From Bacillota bacterium (GTDB taxonomy: Bacteria; Bacillota; Dethiobacteria; DTU022), in the NCBI GenBank assembly GCA_033549065.1, contig JAWSUE010000014.1:10573-65686 (forward strand): a stretch of DNA of 55,114 bases, read 5' to 3'. Shown here one piece after another: positions 35,839 through 44,915 of this stretch. Under the pieces are notes generated by a model, which did not search any database, was not told the DNA's origin, and was given only the letters and a program-made list of their open reading frames with translations. Both the position numbers and the translations under genes were made by a program. Each line of letters begins with the position of its first letter. Position 1 is the first letter of the stretch.

Positions 35839-36954
35839 ATGTCAATCATATCTCCTTTACACCAAAATTATGACGTAATTGTTGTCGGTGCCGGTCCGGC
35901 AGGAGCACTCTGCGCAGCCCTGACAGCAAAAGCAGGTTTGAAAACGCTGATATTGGAGAAGAGATCTTTGCCCCGGCAAAAGATATGCGGTGGATTCATT
36001 TCCAAACGCAGCCTGGCTTTGCTGCCTGCTGACTTTTCTACGCCACCCCAATGGTCTGAACCGATTAATGAAATTGCTGTATGCATGAGAAACAAGATAT
36101 ATAGCTATATTTCCGGAGAAGCACTGGGACTGATGGTAAAAAGAGAGAGCTTCGATCAGCAGCTGGCAGCTTATGCTGTGGAGTGCGGCGCCGAATTGAT
36201 TGAAGATAGTCCGGTAATCGATATCAGGGAAACAGCAGGAGAAGCAGATTATATTTACCACTACATGGTTAAGGCTGGCTTACCCGAACAGGTTCCATTT
36301 ATTGGCAGATTCCTGGTTGGCGCTGATGGTGCCAACGGTACTACAGCATATATTGCAGGGTTGCGGGGAACAAAAACAATCAATACCGGCTGGGGTATAT
36401 CAGAAATTATCAATAAGGATCCCGGAGATAATGGCCGGGCAATTTTGAAATTTTACCCCCTGCCCCTGCTCGGAGGAATGGCGTGGTCTTTTGAAACTTC
36501 GCATTGGGTTAATCGTGGTCTGGGCGGGCTTGTAAGCCCAAAAACCCTGCGGAACAAATATACTAAATTGTTTCATCAGTCCGAAAGCGTTTTAAAGGCC
36601 TGGCCCATTCCTTTCATGGGTCCATATCGAAAAGCGGCCAAAAACAACCTGGTTCTGATCGGTGACGCAGCCGGTCTGGCGGAACCATTTTCAGGCGAAG
36701 GATTATACAATTCTTTTTCCAGTGCTTGTTACGCCGCGTCAGCGATTATTGAAGCAGATGATACAGGTAGCATTGCCGGTCCGATCTATAACCGCTATTT
36801 TCTTTCTCACTTCAGATCAGGGTTTTTGCCGTCAATAGCAGGAACCTTTATTTTACACGGCCGGTCATTAATATCCCCGTCATTTCTGCCAAAAACGATA
36901 GCAACCCTGATGGATAACAAATTATGGTTTAATCGTTCATGCAAACTTTTCTAA
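35839..36954 (+). CDS. Geranylgeranyl reductase family FAD-dependent oxidoreductase
   Basis: A 371-residue flavoprotein of the GGR/FixC-like fold. The FAD dinucleotide motif is at the N-terminus (G-A-G-P-A-G-A-L-C, about residues 17-25), then Q-K-I-C-G-G-F near 47, and the second FAD motif G-D-A-A-G-L-A-E-P-F-S-G-E-G near 275. Members reduce isoprenoid double bonds in lipids or quinones; others are halogenases or nitrogen-fixation proteins, so the substrate is open. GAGG is 9 bases before the ATG. It converges with alr, and the two stop codons overlap by 4 bases. Confidence 0.87.
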   Translation: MSIISPLHQNYDVIVVGAGPAGALCAALTAKAGLKTLILEKRSLPRQKICGGFISKRSLALLPADFSTPPQWSEPINEIAVCMRNKIYSYISGEALGLMVKRESFDQQLAAYAVECGAELIEDSPVIDIRETAGEADYIYHYMVKAGLPEQVPFIGRFLVGADGANGTTAYIAGLRGTKTINTGWGISEIINKDPGDNGRAILKFYPLPLLGGMAWSFETSHWVNRGLGGLVSPKTLRNKYTKLFHQSESVLKAWPIPFMGPYRKAAKNNLVLIGDAAGLAEPFSGEGLYNSFSSACYAASAIIEADDTGSIAGPIYNRYFLSHFRSGFLPSIAGTFILHGRSLISPSFLPKTIATLMDNKLWFNRSCKLF

Positions 36955-38135
36955 ATTAAACAGTCTTCTATAAAGTCATGGACCGAATCGAGACGGTTAT
37001 TGTTGAAATAAAACCTTGAAACTCTTTTGTCAACAGCACAGAGCAGTTCATAGTTAACAGTGCCGATCAGCGAAGCAACTTCTTCAACAGTAATCTCTTC
37101 AGATCCCTGGCGGCCATACAGAACTACTTCGTCACCCAGGCGTGCAGCCGGAATACGGGTTACATCAATCATCAGGTGATCCATGCAGATCAATCCTACC
37201 ACAGGAGCGCGCTCTCCCCTGATCAAGACTACGCCCTTGTTGGATAACAATCGGCTGTATCCATCTGCATAACCAACCGGAACAGTAGCGATCAGTGCAT
37301 CATCAGCAGTGCGATAGGTACAGCCATAGCTTATTGATGTCCCTTTGGGTAGTTTCTTGACCATGACAACCTGGCTTTTAAGGGTCAGCGCAGGCTGTAA
37401 TTGAATTCCCGGCTCTCTTTGCCGGAGGGAGGGATAGTGTCCATAAAGGGATAAGCCTATACGGACAAGGTTGAACCTTGCTGCCGGACAGGATAAAGCT
37501 GCAGCGCTGTTAGCTGTGTGCAGGTAGGTAAAATCTATCCCCTGCTTTCTGCAATCATCGATTATTTGGCCGAAAAGAGCCAATTGCTCTTCTGTATATT
37601 GGCTGAATGCTTCATCTTCTGCTGCGGCAAGGTGGGTAAGCAGCCCTTCAACTTCCAGACCGGGTAGTTCAACAATTTGCATAATAGTTCCCAGGGCTTC
37701 CCCCGGTAGTAAACCTACCCGGCTCATCCCGGTGTCAACTTTAAGGTGCACCGGCAATTTAAGCTTCTTCTCAACTGCCATTTCTGATAGGGTTAAGGCC
37801 GTATCCAGGCTGAAAACTGTCGGTATTAAATCAAATTCTACCATTGTCTGAAACTCGGCAGGATCTGTATAACCAAGCAGTAAGATAGGGGCTTGAATTC
37901 CTTCCCGGCGCAGGTCAACCCCCTCCTCAACAAAAGCTACAGATAACCAGGTCGCGCCTGCAGCCAGGGCAGCCCTGGCAATCGCCGCCGCACCATGCCC
38001 GTATCCATCAGCTTTTACAACGGCCATTATTTCAGTGCCTTTGCCTATCAAGGAGATGATCTGTTTAACATTATGTTTAATAGCGTCGAGATCGATTTCT
38101 GCCCAGGCCGGGCGTGCGGAAAAAACAGGTTTCAT
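36951..38135 (-). CDS. alr: Alanine racemase
   Basis: A 394-residue PLP enzyme making D-alanine for peptidoglycan. The PLP lysine is in A-V-V-K-A-D-G-Y-G-H-G at about residue 41. The catalytic Tyr is in S-Y-G-C-T-Y near 275, with the later C-M-D-H-L-M-I-D block near 322. The stop codon overlaps that of the convergent flavoprotein gene. It follows hom by 18 bases. Confidence 0.94.
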   Translation of the reverse strand: MKPVFSARPAWAEIDLDAIKHNVKQIISLIGKGTEIMAVVKADGYGHGAAAIARAALAAGATWLSVAFVEEGVDLRREGIQAPILLLGYTDPAEFQTMVEFDLIPTVFSLDTALTLSEMAVEKKLKLPVHLKVDTGMSRVGLLPGEALGTIMQIVELPGLEVEGLLTHLAAAEDEAFSQYTEEQLALFGQIIDDCRKQGIDFTYLHTANSAAALSCPAARFNLVRIGLSLYGHYPSLRQREPGIQLQPALTLKSQVVMVKKLPKGTSISYGCTYRTADDALIATVPVGYADGYSRLLSNKGVVLIRGERAPVVGLICMDHLMIDVTRIPAARLGDEVVLYGRQGSEEITVEEVASLIGTVNYELLCAVDKRVSRFYFNNNRLDSVHDFIEDCLI

Positions 38136-38153
38136 AATCAGTAGCCTTCCTTT

Positions 38154-39443
38154 TTAACCTAAGAGGCGAATCATACTTGATTCCGGCTGGATTGCCGGTA
38201 TTTCCATCACTTTATTTAACGCTTTCCGGAAAGATTCTTCACGCACATCATGAGTAATTAGAACAATTTCGGCGAGATTTCCGACACGGCGTTTTTGTAT
38301 CACCAGGTCAAGACTTACCTGCTCATCTCCAAATACATTGGCCAGCGCCGCGAATACACCCGGGCGATCTTCAGCCAAAAACCGCAGGTAAAATCTGCTG
38401 TTAAGCTCATAAACAGGCACAACTCTCTTCTCACGTTTTGTATGGACCACAACATCAACCGACAGGCCGGAACTGACAGATCGGGCCGCCTCTATTACAT
38501 CGGCCAGGACTGCTGAAGCTGTAGGTTTTGCCCCTGCCCCACGTCCGTAAAACATGAGATCACCGGCTGCTGCTGCCTCAATAAATACAGCATTAAACTC
38601 ATTCTGAACAGAAGAGAGCGGATGTGATAAGGGCACCAGGGTAGGATGGACCCTCAAAGCAAGCCCATCAGATACATGTTCTCCGATGGCTAACAACTTT
38701 ACAGCATATCCCAGTTCGCGGGCATAGGCAATATCTTCATGAGTTACCTCTTTAATTCCCTGCACATAAATATCATCAGGGTTCACAAACTCTCCAAAAG
38801 CCAGGGAAGCCATGATAACCAATTTATATACTGCATCCAGGCCATCCAGGTCATTTGTCGGATTTGCTTCAGCAAACCCCAGTTTCTGAGCTTCTGCCAG
38901 CGCATCGGGCAGGCTCAAGTTGTCACGGTCCATGCGGGTAAAAATATAGTTGGTTGTACCGTTAACGATCCCTACAATGCGTTGAATGCAATCAGCACTA
39001 AGGCTGTATTTTAAAGGGCGGATAAGCGGAATCCCCCCTCCCACACTGCCTTCGTAGAAAAGGTTCCGGTTGTTTTCAGCAGCAGCAACAAAGAGTTCCG
39101 GACCATGAGATGCAAGCAGATCTTTATTGGCGGTGATAACATGTTTTCCATTTTTCAATGCAGCCAGAACGTAGGTGCGGGCAGGTTCAAGCCCGCCAAT
39201 CAATTCAATAATCAGATCCAGTTCAGGATTTTCAAGAACTGCAGAGGCATCTGTAGTAAACTGATCTCTGCCAAGTTTAACTGATCTCTGCCGGCCTGGG
39301 TCGCGAACCAATACTTTGTCAATTCTGATTTCAAACCCGGTTTTTTCTGCGATATCATTGCAGTTGGTATTGATAAGTTCGGCCACACCGCTTCCAACCG
39401 TCCCCATCCCCAACATGCCAATTCTGATCAATTGCTTTCCCAT
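38154..39443 (-). CDS. hom: Homoserine dehydrogenase with C-terminal ACT domain
   Basis: A 429-residue enzyme reducing aspartate semialdehyde to homoserine. The N-terminal G-M-G-T-V-G-S-G-V is the NAD(P) motif (residues 12-20); A-N-K-D-L-L near 105 and the G-G-G-I-P-L-I block near 137 are catalytic. Residues after about 350 form an ACT domain, the usual threonine-feedback site. asd, the preceding enzyme of the pathway, is elsewhere in the window. It is 18 bases before alr. Confidence 0.95.
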   Translation of the reverse strand: MGKQLIRIGMLGMGTVGSGVAELINTNCNDIAEKTGFEIRIDKVLVRDPGRQRSVKLGRDQFTTDASAVLENPELDLIIELIGGLEPARTYVLAALKNGKHVITANKDLLASHGPELFVAAAENNRNLFYEGSVGGGIPLIRPLKYSLSADCIQRIVGIVNGTTNYIFTRMDRDNLSLPDALAEAQKLGFAEANPTNDLDGLDAVYKLVIMASLAFGEFVNPDDIYVQGIKEVTHEDIAYARELGYAVKLLAIGEHVSDGLALRVHPTLVPLSHPLSSVQNEFNAVFIEAAAAGDLMFYGRGAGAKPTASAVLADVIEAARSVSSGLSVDVVVHTKREKRVVPVYELNSRFYLRFLAEDRPGVFAALANVFGDEQVSLDLVIQKRRVGNLAEIVLITHDVREESFRKALNKVMEIPAIQPESSMIRLLG

Positions 39444-39539
39444 AATTTATCCTGCAGCTCCTCTGTATACCTGATAATTATTCTATTATTACCGGATTTT
39501 TTATTTTTGTCCACTTTACCCTGTTGCTATTAGAATATA

Positions 39540-40778
39540 TTATTCATAAATCTTTTCCTCATCCCGGTCGGCTTCGGTTGCATCGAATTCTATATCGCGG
39601 CCTTTGAAACCATCTTTTAAAAACTCCTTATAGTATTCATGCTGAATGATCAGATCCATAATTTCATTTGTCCCGGTCCAGATCATGATCAGGCGAACAT
39701 CGCGAAGCATTTTCTCTATCGGGTATATATTTGTATAACCGATCCCACCCATAACCTGCATGGCATTGTTGACTACCTTCCAGGCGTTTTCAGTAGCCAC
39801 TTTTTTGGCTTCAGACACAAGGCGGCGCGATCTGCCCGGCAGATCTCCGGCATCAACAGACCTTGCTGCAAGATAGACCATACCACGTGCTGTGTCTAAA
39901 AGGGTTATGCTGTCGGCAACCTTGAAACTAACTGCCTGGAAGTTTTTAATCTCCGTTCCGAATGCTTTTCTCCTGGTACTGTAGCGAACAGCTACATCAA
40001 GGGCAGCCCTGCCCATCCCGATCGCTCCGCCGGCGCTGGTCATGCGCTCCGGAATCATCATTTGATAAAATATATTTGCCCCCTTATTTTCTTCACCTAA
40101 CAGGTTTGCCTTCGGAACAACTACGTCTTTAAATACAAGACGACCTGTTCCCCCACCTCTTGTCCCCATCAACCCATAGATATATTCAGCTTTTACCTGG
40201 GGACTGCGATCAACAAGGAATGTACTAATCGATTTATGGGGTGGTCCACTGGGATCTGTTCTGGCATAAACCATAAAGTAGTCTGCCCCTTCAGAACCAA
40301 CTACAAATCTCTTCTGGCCATTTAATATATAGCTGTCGCCTTCTTTTATTGCAGTGCAGGTTGCTCCAAAGAAATCTGATCCGCCTCGGGGTTCGGTAAG
40401 TGCTTCGGCTGCCGTCAAACGCCCCTCAATGGTCGGTTTCAGGTATTTTTCTTTCAAGTGATTAGAGCCAAATTTGTTGATCGCTTCTCCGACTATGCTT
40501 ACCAGGGAATAAAGGCAGCCCAGTGATGTTCCCAGTATCCCAACCTCTTCAAGGGCTATAATTTCGGAAGTCCAGGGCAGGCCTCTTCCCCCGTACTTTT
40601 TCGGAAACCGCAAGCCGAGCAGGTTTCGGGCAGCTGCCTTCTCGATAAATTGACGCGGATAGCGAATTTTATCTTCATCCATATCTCTCAGGAGCTGCTT
40701 ATCCACATCTTCTTTAACGAAGGCTCTTACTTCATCCCTTAATAATTTTTCCTCATGACTCATCATAAAATCAAGCAT
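39540..40778 (-). CDS. Acyl-CoA dehydrogenase family protein
   Basis: A 412-residue flavoenzyme of beta-oxidation type. Seen: A-L-T-E-P-x-G-G-S-D (about residues 125-134), the FAD/substrate block [14 protein letters not shown] near 276, and the C-terminal Q-V-M-G-G-I-G-Y. The catalytic Glu is expected in W-T-G-T-N-E-I-M near 382. The ATG at 40778 is chosen because GGAGGGG lies just before it. Such enzymes donate electrons to ETF; an etfBA pair is in this window, but no direct link is shown. Chain-length preference is unknown. Confidence 0.9.
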   Translation of the reverse strand: MLDFMMSHEEKLLRDEVRAFVKEDVDKQLLRDMDEDKIRYPRQFIEKAAARNLLGLRFPKKYGGRGLPWTSEIIALEEVGILGTSLGCLYSLVSIVGEAINKFGSNHLKEKYLKPTIEGRLTAAEALTEPRGGSDFFGATCTAIKEGDSYILNGQKRFVVGSEGADYFMVYARTDPSGPPHKSISTFLVDRSPQVKAEYIYGLMGTRGGGTGRLVFKDVVVPKANLLGEENKGANIFYQMMIPERMTSAGGAIGMGRAALDVAVRYSTRRKAFGTEIKNFQAVSFKVADSITLLDTARGMVYLAARSVDAGDLPGRSRRLVSEAKKVATENAWKVVNNAMQVMGGIGYTNIYPIEKMLRDVRLIMIWTGTNEIMDLIIQHEYYKEFLKDGFKGRDIEFDATEADRDEEKIYE

Positions 40779-40797
40779 CGTAACCCCTCCCAAATTT

Positions 40798-42396
40798 TCA
40801 TTTGTGATAAATATTATTAACCGGCCTGATTTTTGCGAGATAGGGATTTAAATTAGCCTTATCTCCCGATTCATTAATAAATTGAAAAGTTCTTTGAAAA
40901 CATTCAAGGATGTCCGAAGCTGAATGACCACGGAGGGACGAAATAAGATCTCCGGCCAGGCCATGAATAAATGCCCCGGCTTTTACAGCATTTTCAGGGA
41001 TCATTCCCTGGGCTATTAAAGAAGCTACCAGGCCGGTCAGGAGATCGCCGGAGCCGGCAGTTGCCAATACGGGGCTGCCGGTTGGATTGATCGTTATTTT
41101 GCCATCCGGAGCAGCAATGATACTGTTGGCTCCCTTCAGCAGGATTATACAATTCCAGAGCCGGGCATTCTTTGAAGCTATCTCAATCCTGTTATCCTGT
41201 ACATGCTGTACAGTAGTTCTTTCCAACCGGGCCATTTCTCCCGGATGGGGAGTTATAACCGGTGGATGTTTTGCTGCTCTTAATACATTTATCTGCCTGC
41301 TTATTGCTTCCAACGCACCGGCATCGAATACAAGGGGGACCGGACAGAGTTGAACAAGTTTGTTGATTAATTCTGCAGTTTCCTCTCCGGTATTCAATCC
41401 CGGGCCGATGGCTAGCACATCACATAATTCGGCTTTTGCAATAATTTCTTTTGCCGCTGCAGGGTCTATAATCCCGGGAGCTGCCTCCGGAAGGGCAACG
41501 GTAATAACTTCAACCGTTTTCGCTTCCAATGTGGGACAAATACTTTCAGGAGCAGCAATATATACCAACCCCGAGCCACTTTTCAGGGCAGCCAGTGCAG
41601 ATAAAAGAGCAGCGCCGGTCATTCCCGGCGAACCGGCCACAAGCATAACTTTGCCCATTGTTCCCTTATGAGCATCAACCGGTTTTAACGGTAGGTTTTC
41701 TCTTACGAAATCAAGAGTCGTCAGATCAATTCTGCTCTCTTCAGCCAATGATTCGGGAACATAGATTTCACCCACATATACTTCACCAGCCAGGGCTGCC
41801 CCGGGATAAAGCAACAGACCAGGCTTTGGAAAAGCAAAAGTAACGGTCCATTTAGCTTTAATGGCAGCACCCATTATCTCCCCTGTGTCCGCATTGACAC
41901 CCGAAGGCAGGTCCACAGCGATTACCGGTAATTTTCTGCTGTTAATCTCATGAATCAAATTATCAAACAATCCTTCAATCTTGCGAACAGTTCCCAGACC
42001 CAACAAGGCGTCTACGAGCAAATCTGCATTATCCAGATCACTAAGAAATAATTGCAGGCTACCGCTGTCCAAAAGCCTGCTGATCTTGAAACCGGTATTC
42101 AAATGGTACTGCTCGTTTACTGCTGCCTCAGCTTTATATGTCCCGGGTTTGGCAGTGCTCCAGAGTGAAAGGTTTAAACCTGCCTTAGCCAACTGCCGGG
42201 CAACAGCCAAACCATCACCACCATTATTTCCCGGTCCGGCCAGAACTACCACCCGCTCAGGTTTTTCTGGTAAGTTTAAAATAAATTCTGTAACCCGTTG
42301 AGCGGCATTTTCCATCAAAACTATTCCGGGCAAGCCCAGCTGATTAATCGTTTTCCGATCCGCCTCTTTCATCTGGTCACTAGTTAAAATTTTCAT
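40798..42396 (-). CDS. nnr: Bifunctional NAD(P)H-hydrate epimerase / ADP-dependent dehydratase
   Basis: A 532-residue fusion repairing damaged NAD(P)H hydrates. The N-terminal YjeF-type epimerase domain (about 1-215) has [11 protein letters not shown] (about 54-64). The C-terminal ribokinase-like dehydratase (about 230-510) ends with [11 protein letters not shown] near 450. The ATG at 42396 has GAGG 9 bases upstream; a TTG two codons earlier is too close to it. It begins the nnr-acyl-CoA dehydrogenase-hom-alr run. Confidence 0.93.
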   Translation of the reverse strand: MKILTSDQMKEADRKTINQLGLPGIVLMENAAQRVTEFILNLPEKPERVVVLAGPGNNGGDGLAVARQLAKAGLNLSLWSTAKPGTYKAEAAVNEQYHLNTGFKISRLLDSGSLQLFLSDLDNADLLVDALLGLGTVRKIEGLFDNLIHEINSRKLPVIAVDLPSGVNADTGEIMGAAIKAKWTVTFAFPKPGLLLYPGAALAGEVYVGEIYVPESLAEESRIDLTTLDFVRENLPLKPVDAHKGTMGKVMLVAGSPGMTGAALLSALAALKSGSGLVYIAAPESICPTLEAKTVEVITVALPEAAPGIIDPAAAKEIIAKAELCDVLAIGPGLNTGEETAELINKLVQLCPVPLVFDAGALEAISRQINVLRAAKHPPVITPHPGEMARLERTTVQHVQDNRIEIASKNARLWNCIILLKGANSIIAAPDGKITINPTGSPVLATAGSGDLLTGLVASLIAQGMIPENAVKAGAFIHGLAGDLISSLRGHSASDILECFQRTFQFINESGDKANLNPYLAKIRPVNNIYHK

Positions 42397-42545
42397 ACTC
42401 AATTACCTCAATTCAATATTTGTAAAATTAAGTACACCTTCTATTTCGCTGGCAAATCTGCTTACTCCTTCACGATAAGATTATTGCCAAAGCAGTATTA
42501 TTGTCCACATGCTGCCATAAATTCTATTTAATAAAATATTTGGAC

Positions 42546-42574
42546 TTGCATTTTACCGGCACTGATGTTAATAT
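42546..42574 (+). promoter_or_regulatory. Promoter of rpsT
   Basis: TTGCAT, 17-base spacer, TAATAT, about 37 bases before the rpsT start. Confidence 0.65.
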
Positions 42575-42611
42575 TTTAATGCCTTAATGGAATGGAAGGA
42601 GGTATTTTATT

Positions 42612-42881
42612 TTGCCCAATATTAAATCTGCTGCAAAAAGAGCAAGACAAAATATTACACGCGAAAATCGTAACCGCCGGGTGAAGAGTATCCTGAAAAC
42701 TTCAATCCGCCGCTTCGAGGAGTCTCTGCAGAGCGGAGATATGGAAGAAGCACAAGCCAAGTTTTATAATGCAGTGCGCCAGATTGATAAGGCTGCGGCA
42801 AAGGGAATTGTCCATAAGAATAATGCAGCCCGAAAAAAATCGCGGCTCAGCCGACTTTTAAGTGAAAATAAAGCTGTATAA
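42612..42881 (+). CDS. rpsT: 30S ribosomal protein S20
   Basis: An 89-residue, lysine/arginine-rich helical protein that binds 16S rRNA. The start is TTG with AAGGAGG about 8 bases upstream; the N-terminal P-N-I-K-S-A-A-K-R and C-terminal H-K-N-N-A-A-R-K-K-S-R blocks are diagnostic. It is alone on the plus strand, with holA on the other strand just beyond, a common arrangement. Confidence 0.96.
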   Translation: MPNIKSAAKRARQNITRENRNRRVKSILKTSIRRFEESLQSGDMEEAQAKFYNAVRQIDKAAAKGIVHKNNAARKKSRLSRLLSENKAV

Positions 42882-42912
42882 TCAAAAAAATATTTAAGGT
42901 GATTCTAAAGAC

Positions 42913-42943
42913 AGCCTTTTACCCCGATCGCGGGGAAAAGGCT
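42913..42943 (+). terminator. Intrinsic terminator after rpsT
   Basis: AGCCTTTT-ACCCCG / CGGGG-AAAAGGCT stem with a 4-base loop, followed by GATTTATTTT. The complementary A-run on the left gives bidirectional potential. Confidence 0.85.
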
Positions 42944-43021
42944 GATTTATTTTCCCGGTTTATTAACCAGACATATGGCGGACAGTATTAAGCATTATTA
43001 GACTCCTATTACTTTTTCCAG

Positions 43022-43549
43022 TTACTTTTTCAATGAAGGAATATTATTGGCCAACAGCATTTCGGCAAGCCAGGCTCCTGCCTGGCCGACAACATGAGCA
43101 CATTTTTCACTATGCCCGCCTGCTTCCTCATACTGCCTGTATTCATCACCATCGAGAAAGTGGTAAGCTTTCCCAAAAAGGTGCATCTGGATTTTACGGC
43201 AGGTATCACCACCATATGTAACATTGAATTTATTCCAGTATTCTCGGACCAGCGGTCCGGGACGGCGAAGCAGCCCGATGTTTGAAAATTCATCACGTGA
43301 ACGTCCAAAGAAATAGCTTAAAACTATAATGCCGCCGGTCAATGCACCACAGGGGCCTTCAATTGTTGAAGCGAAACCACCGGAAAATGATGTTGCCGCT
43401 TTAAACAAAACTTCGTTGATTGGAAAGAAATCCTGAATTGAACCGACTACACATTGAGCACAACCATAGTAGCGTTGTTCAAGTTCATAGCCCCTCTGGT
43501 ATACATCTCTGATCAATTTTTCTTCCAACACTGGACGCTCATCCTTCAT
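43022..43549 (-). CDS. C_GCAxxG_C_C family redox-type protein
   Basis: A 175-residue protein of the C_GCAxxG_C_C family. Seen: G-C-A-Q-C-V-V-G near residues 29-36, G-P-C-G-A-L-T-G-G near 67, and single later cysteines. The family is thought to be redox-active and some members carry selenocysteine, but here the positions are Cys. The ATG at 43549 has GGAG 8 bases upstream. It follows holA by 19 bases. The function is unknown. Confidence 0.82.
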   Translation of the reverse strand: MKDERPVLEEKLIRDVYQRGYELEQRYYGCAQCVVGSIQDFFPINEVLFKAATSFSGGFASTIEGPCGALTGGIIVLSYFFGRSRDEFSNIGLLRRPGPLVREYWNKFNVTYGGDTCRKIQMHLFGKAYHFLDGDEYRQYEEAGGHSEKCAHVVGQAGAWLAEMLLANNIPSLKK

Positions 43550-43568
43550 AGCCCACACTCCTCGTATT

Positions 43569-44639
43569 CTATTTGCTTTGGACCAGGTCAAGATATCCGA
43601 TTAGCAGATACAAAGCCTGCTCAGGGTCTAACAGGCCGGTTTTTATTTTCAGATCAAACTGTTGGAGTTCAATTAATATTTTTTCAAGGGTTTTCTGTTC
43701 ATACCTTGCAGCCTGCTCTCGTAACTTACGGGCAACAAAGGGATGGACTTCCAGCGCTTTAGGAAATTCGGAAGCAGGTATCCCTTCTTCCAGAAGGCTT
43801 TTTGCCTGAAGCATTAACCTGTAATGCCGAACCAGCATGAAAAAGATTAATAGCGGTTTTTCTCTTTTCCGGTATAGTAGTTCCAGCAGATGGTATGCTT
43901 TATTAAATTCACCTTCCGTTACAGCGTCGGAGAGCTTAAATACGTCTCCCTGGATATCTCCGGAATGCAAAAAATCCACTATCTCCGCTGTAATAACTTG
44001 CTCCTCCTCATCCAGGTAAGTGCAGTATTTTTCAAGTTCATTTGATATATTATACAGGTTTTGATTCCCGGCTAATAGCAATCTTTCAAGAGCAGGACGT
44101 TCAATTTGTTTACCAATCAACTGAACTTTGTTATTGATCCATGAGGTCAGGGCTTCTCCTTTAAGCGGCTCACATTCAACCGCAAGGCCGTTAGTGTCAA
44201 TATATTTATATAATCGCCTGCGTTTATCCGGTTTGACAGCTAAAAATACCACTATGGAATCTTGTGACCCTGCCTTGAACTGTTCCACAAAATTATTTAA
44301 AAGGTCCCAGGAAGGTTCTTCAGAAGGATCAGCCTCTTTTTCGGAAGCTGTCGACTCATCTTTTCTGCCCGAAGAAACCAGGAAAGGTGGATTATCTATT
44401 ACCAGCAGGTTACGACTGGCAAAGATCCCTGTTTCATTTGCCCTCGTCAACAGATCTTCAAGTTTGCAGCCTGCACCTTCGATCACTTCTTTTCCATAAG
44501 CATTATCCTGCCCAAGAAAAGAATCGGCAAGACTGTTGACCAACTCCTGCTGCAGGTATCTTTCTTCTCCCCATAAAAGGTAAAGAGGAGAATATTTTTT
44601 ATCAAGAATCCTGCGTACTGCCACCTGGTAAGGGATCAC
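43569..44639 (-). CDS. holA: DNA polymerase III subunit delta
   Basis: A 356-residue clamp-loader delta subunit. The N-terminal L-Y-L-L-W-G-E-E-R-Y-L block is typical, followed by an alpha/beta domain and a C-terminal helical collar domain. The GTG start is 11 bases after GGAGG. An intrinsic terminator lies only 45 bases before the start, so its expression may depend on the structured RNA described there. Confidence 0.9.
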   Translation of the reverse strand: MIPYQVAVRRILDKKYSPLYLLWGEERYLQQELVNSLADSFLGQDNAYGKEVIEGAGCKLEDLLTRANETGIFASRNLLVIDNPPFLVSSGRKDESTASEKEADPSEEPSWDLLNNFVEQFKAGSQDSIVVFLAVKPDKRRRLYKYIDTNGLAVECEPLKGEALTSWINNKVQLIGKQIERPALERLLLAGNQNLYNISNELEKYCTYLDEEEQVITAEIVDFLHSGDIQGDVFKLSDAVTEGEFNKAYHLLELLYRKREKPLLIFFMLVRHYRLMLQAKSLLEEGIPASEFPKALEVHPFVARKLREQAARYEQKTLEKILIELQQFDLKIKTGLLDPEQALYLLIGYLDLVQSK

Positions 44640-44683
44640 CTGCTAAAAAACCTCCTATAAAACATGTTAACCTAAAAAGAGGT

Positions 44684-44712
44684 AAAAAAAGAGACAGCGG
44701 CTACGCTGCCTC
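44684..44712 (-). terminator. Intrinsic terminator of the structured RNA upstream of holA
   Basis: On the minus strand: GAGGCAGCG / CGCTGTCTC stem with one mismatch and a 4-base loop, followed by seven T residues. It is the best terminator in the window and lies 45 bases before the holA start. Confidence 0.9.
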
Positions 44713-44830
44713 ATCAGGGAGAAAAAGTTAAAAATTTATATCCTGACCGGCAGCCTGACGGTTTTTACTTTATAACCGTAGGCCCCGCAAACATGCTAAA
44801 AGCAGTTTGCCTCTTGCGGTCTGATTAACT
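44684..44830 (-). ncRNA. Structured RNA of about 145 nt between ilvC and holA, riboswitch-like
   Basis: Read on the minus strand from a strong promoter. An outer stem GACCG / CGGTC (44817-44821 with 44745-44749) encloses two hairpins: 44787-44810, whose 6-bp stem GCAAAC / GTTTGC has an inner TGC / GCA step, and 44753-44783, whose stems are GCCT / AGGC and CGGTT / AACCG. Then comes the terminator. Bases 44742-44754 (GCTGCCGGTCAGG) can instead pair with 44705-44718 (CCTGATGAGGCAGC), which would break both the outer stem and the terminator. No recognised class fits; GGCAAAC and GGCCTA recall c-di-GMP-I riboswitches but the rest does not. Confidence 0.6.
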
Positions 44831-44836
44831 ATTAAA

Positions 44837-44865
44837 ATTATATACTATCAGGCGCCTGATGACAA
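44837..44865 (-). promoter_or_regulatory. Strong promoter with a palindromic operator in its spacer
   Basis: Minus strand: TTGTCA (44860-44865), 17-base spacer, TATAAT (44837-44842). The spacer is almost filled by the perfect 14-base palindrome ATCAGGCGCCTGAT (44847-44860). This position is typical for a repressor or MerR-like operator. Confidence 0.82.
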
Positions 44866-44915
44866 CACCATTTTTTAACCTTTTCACAATTCTTTCATTT
44901 ATTCGATCAGTCGGA

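Noticed and set aside
44745-44821. c-di-GMP-I riboswitch
   Set aside because: GGCAAAC and GGCCTA fit in part, but the G-A-C-G-C-A-A-A-G-C block and the order of helices do not; kept only as an unclassified structured RNA.
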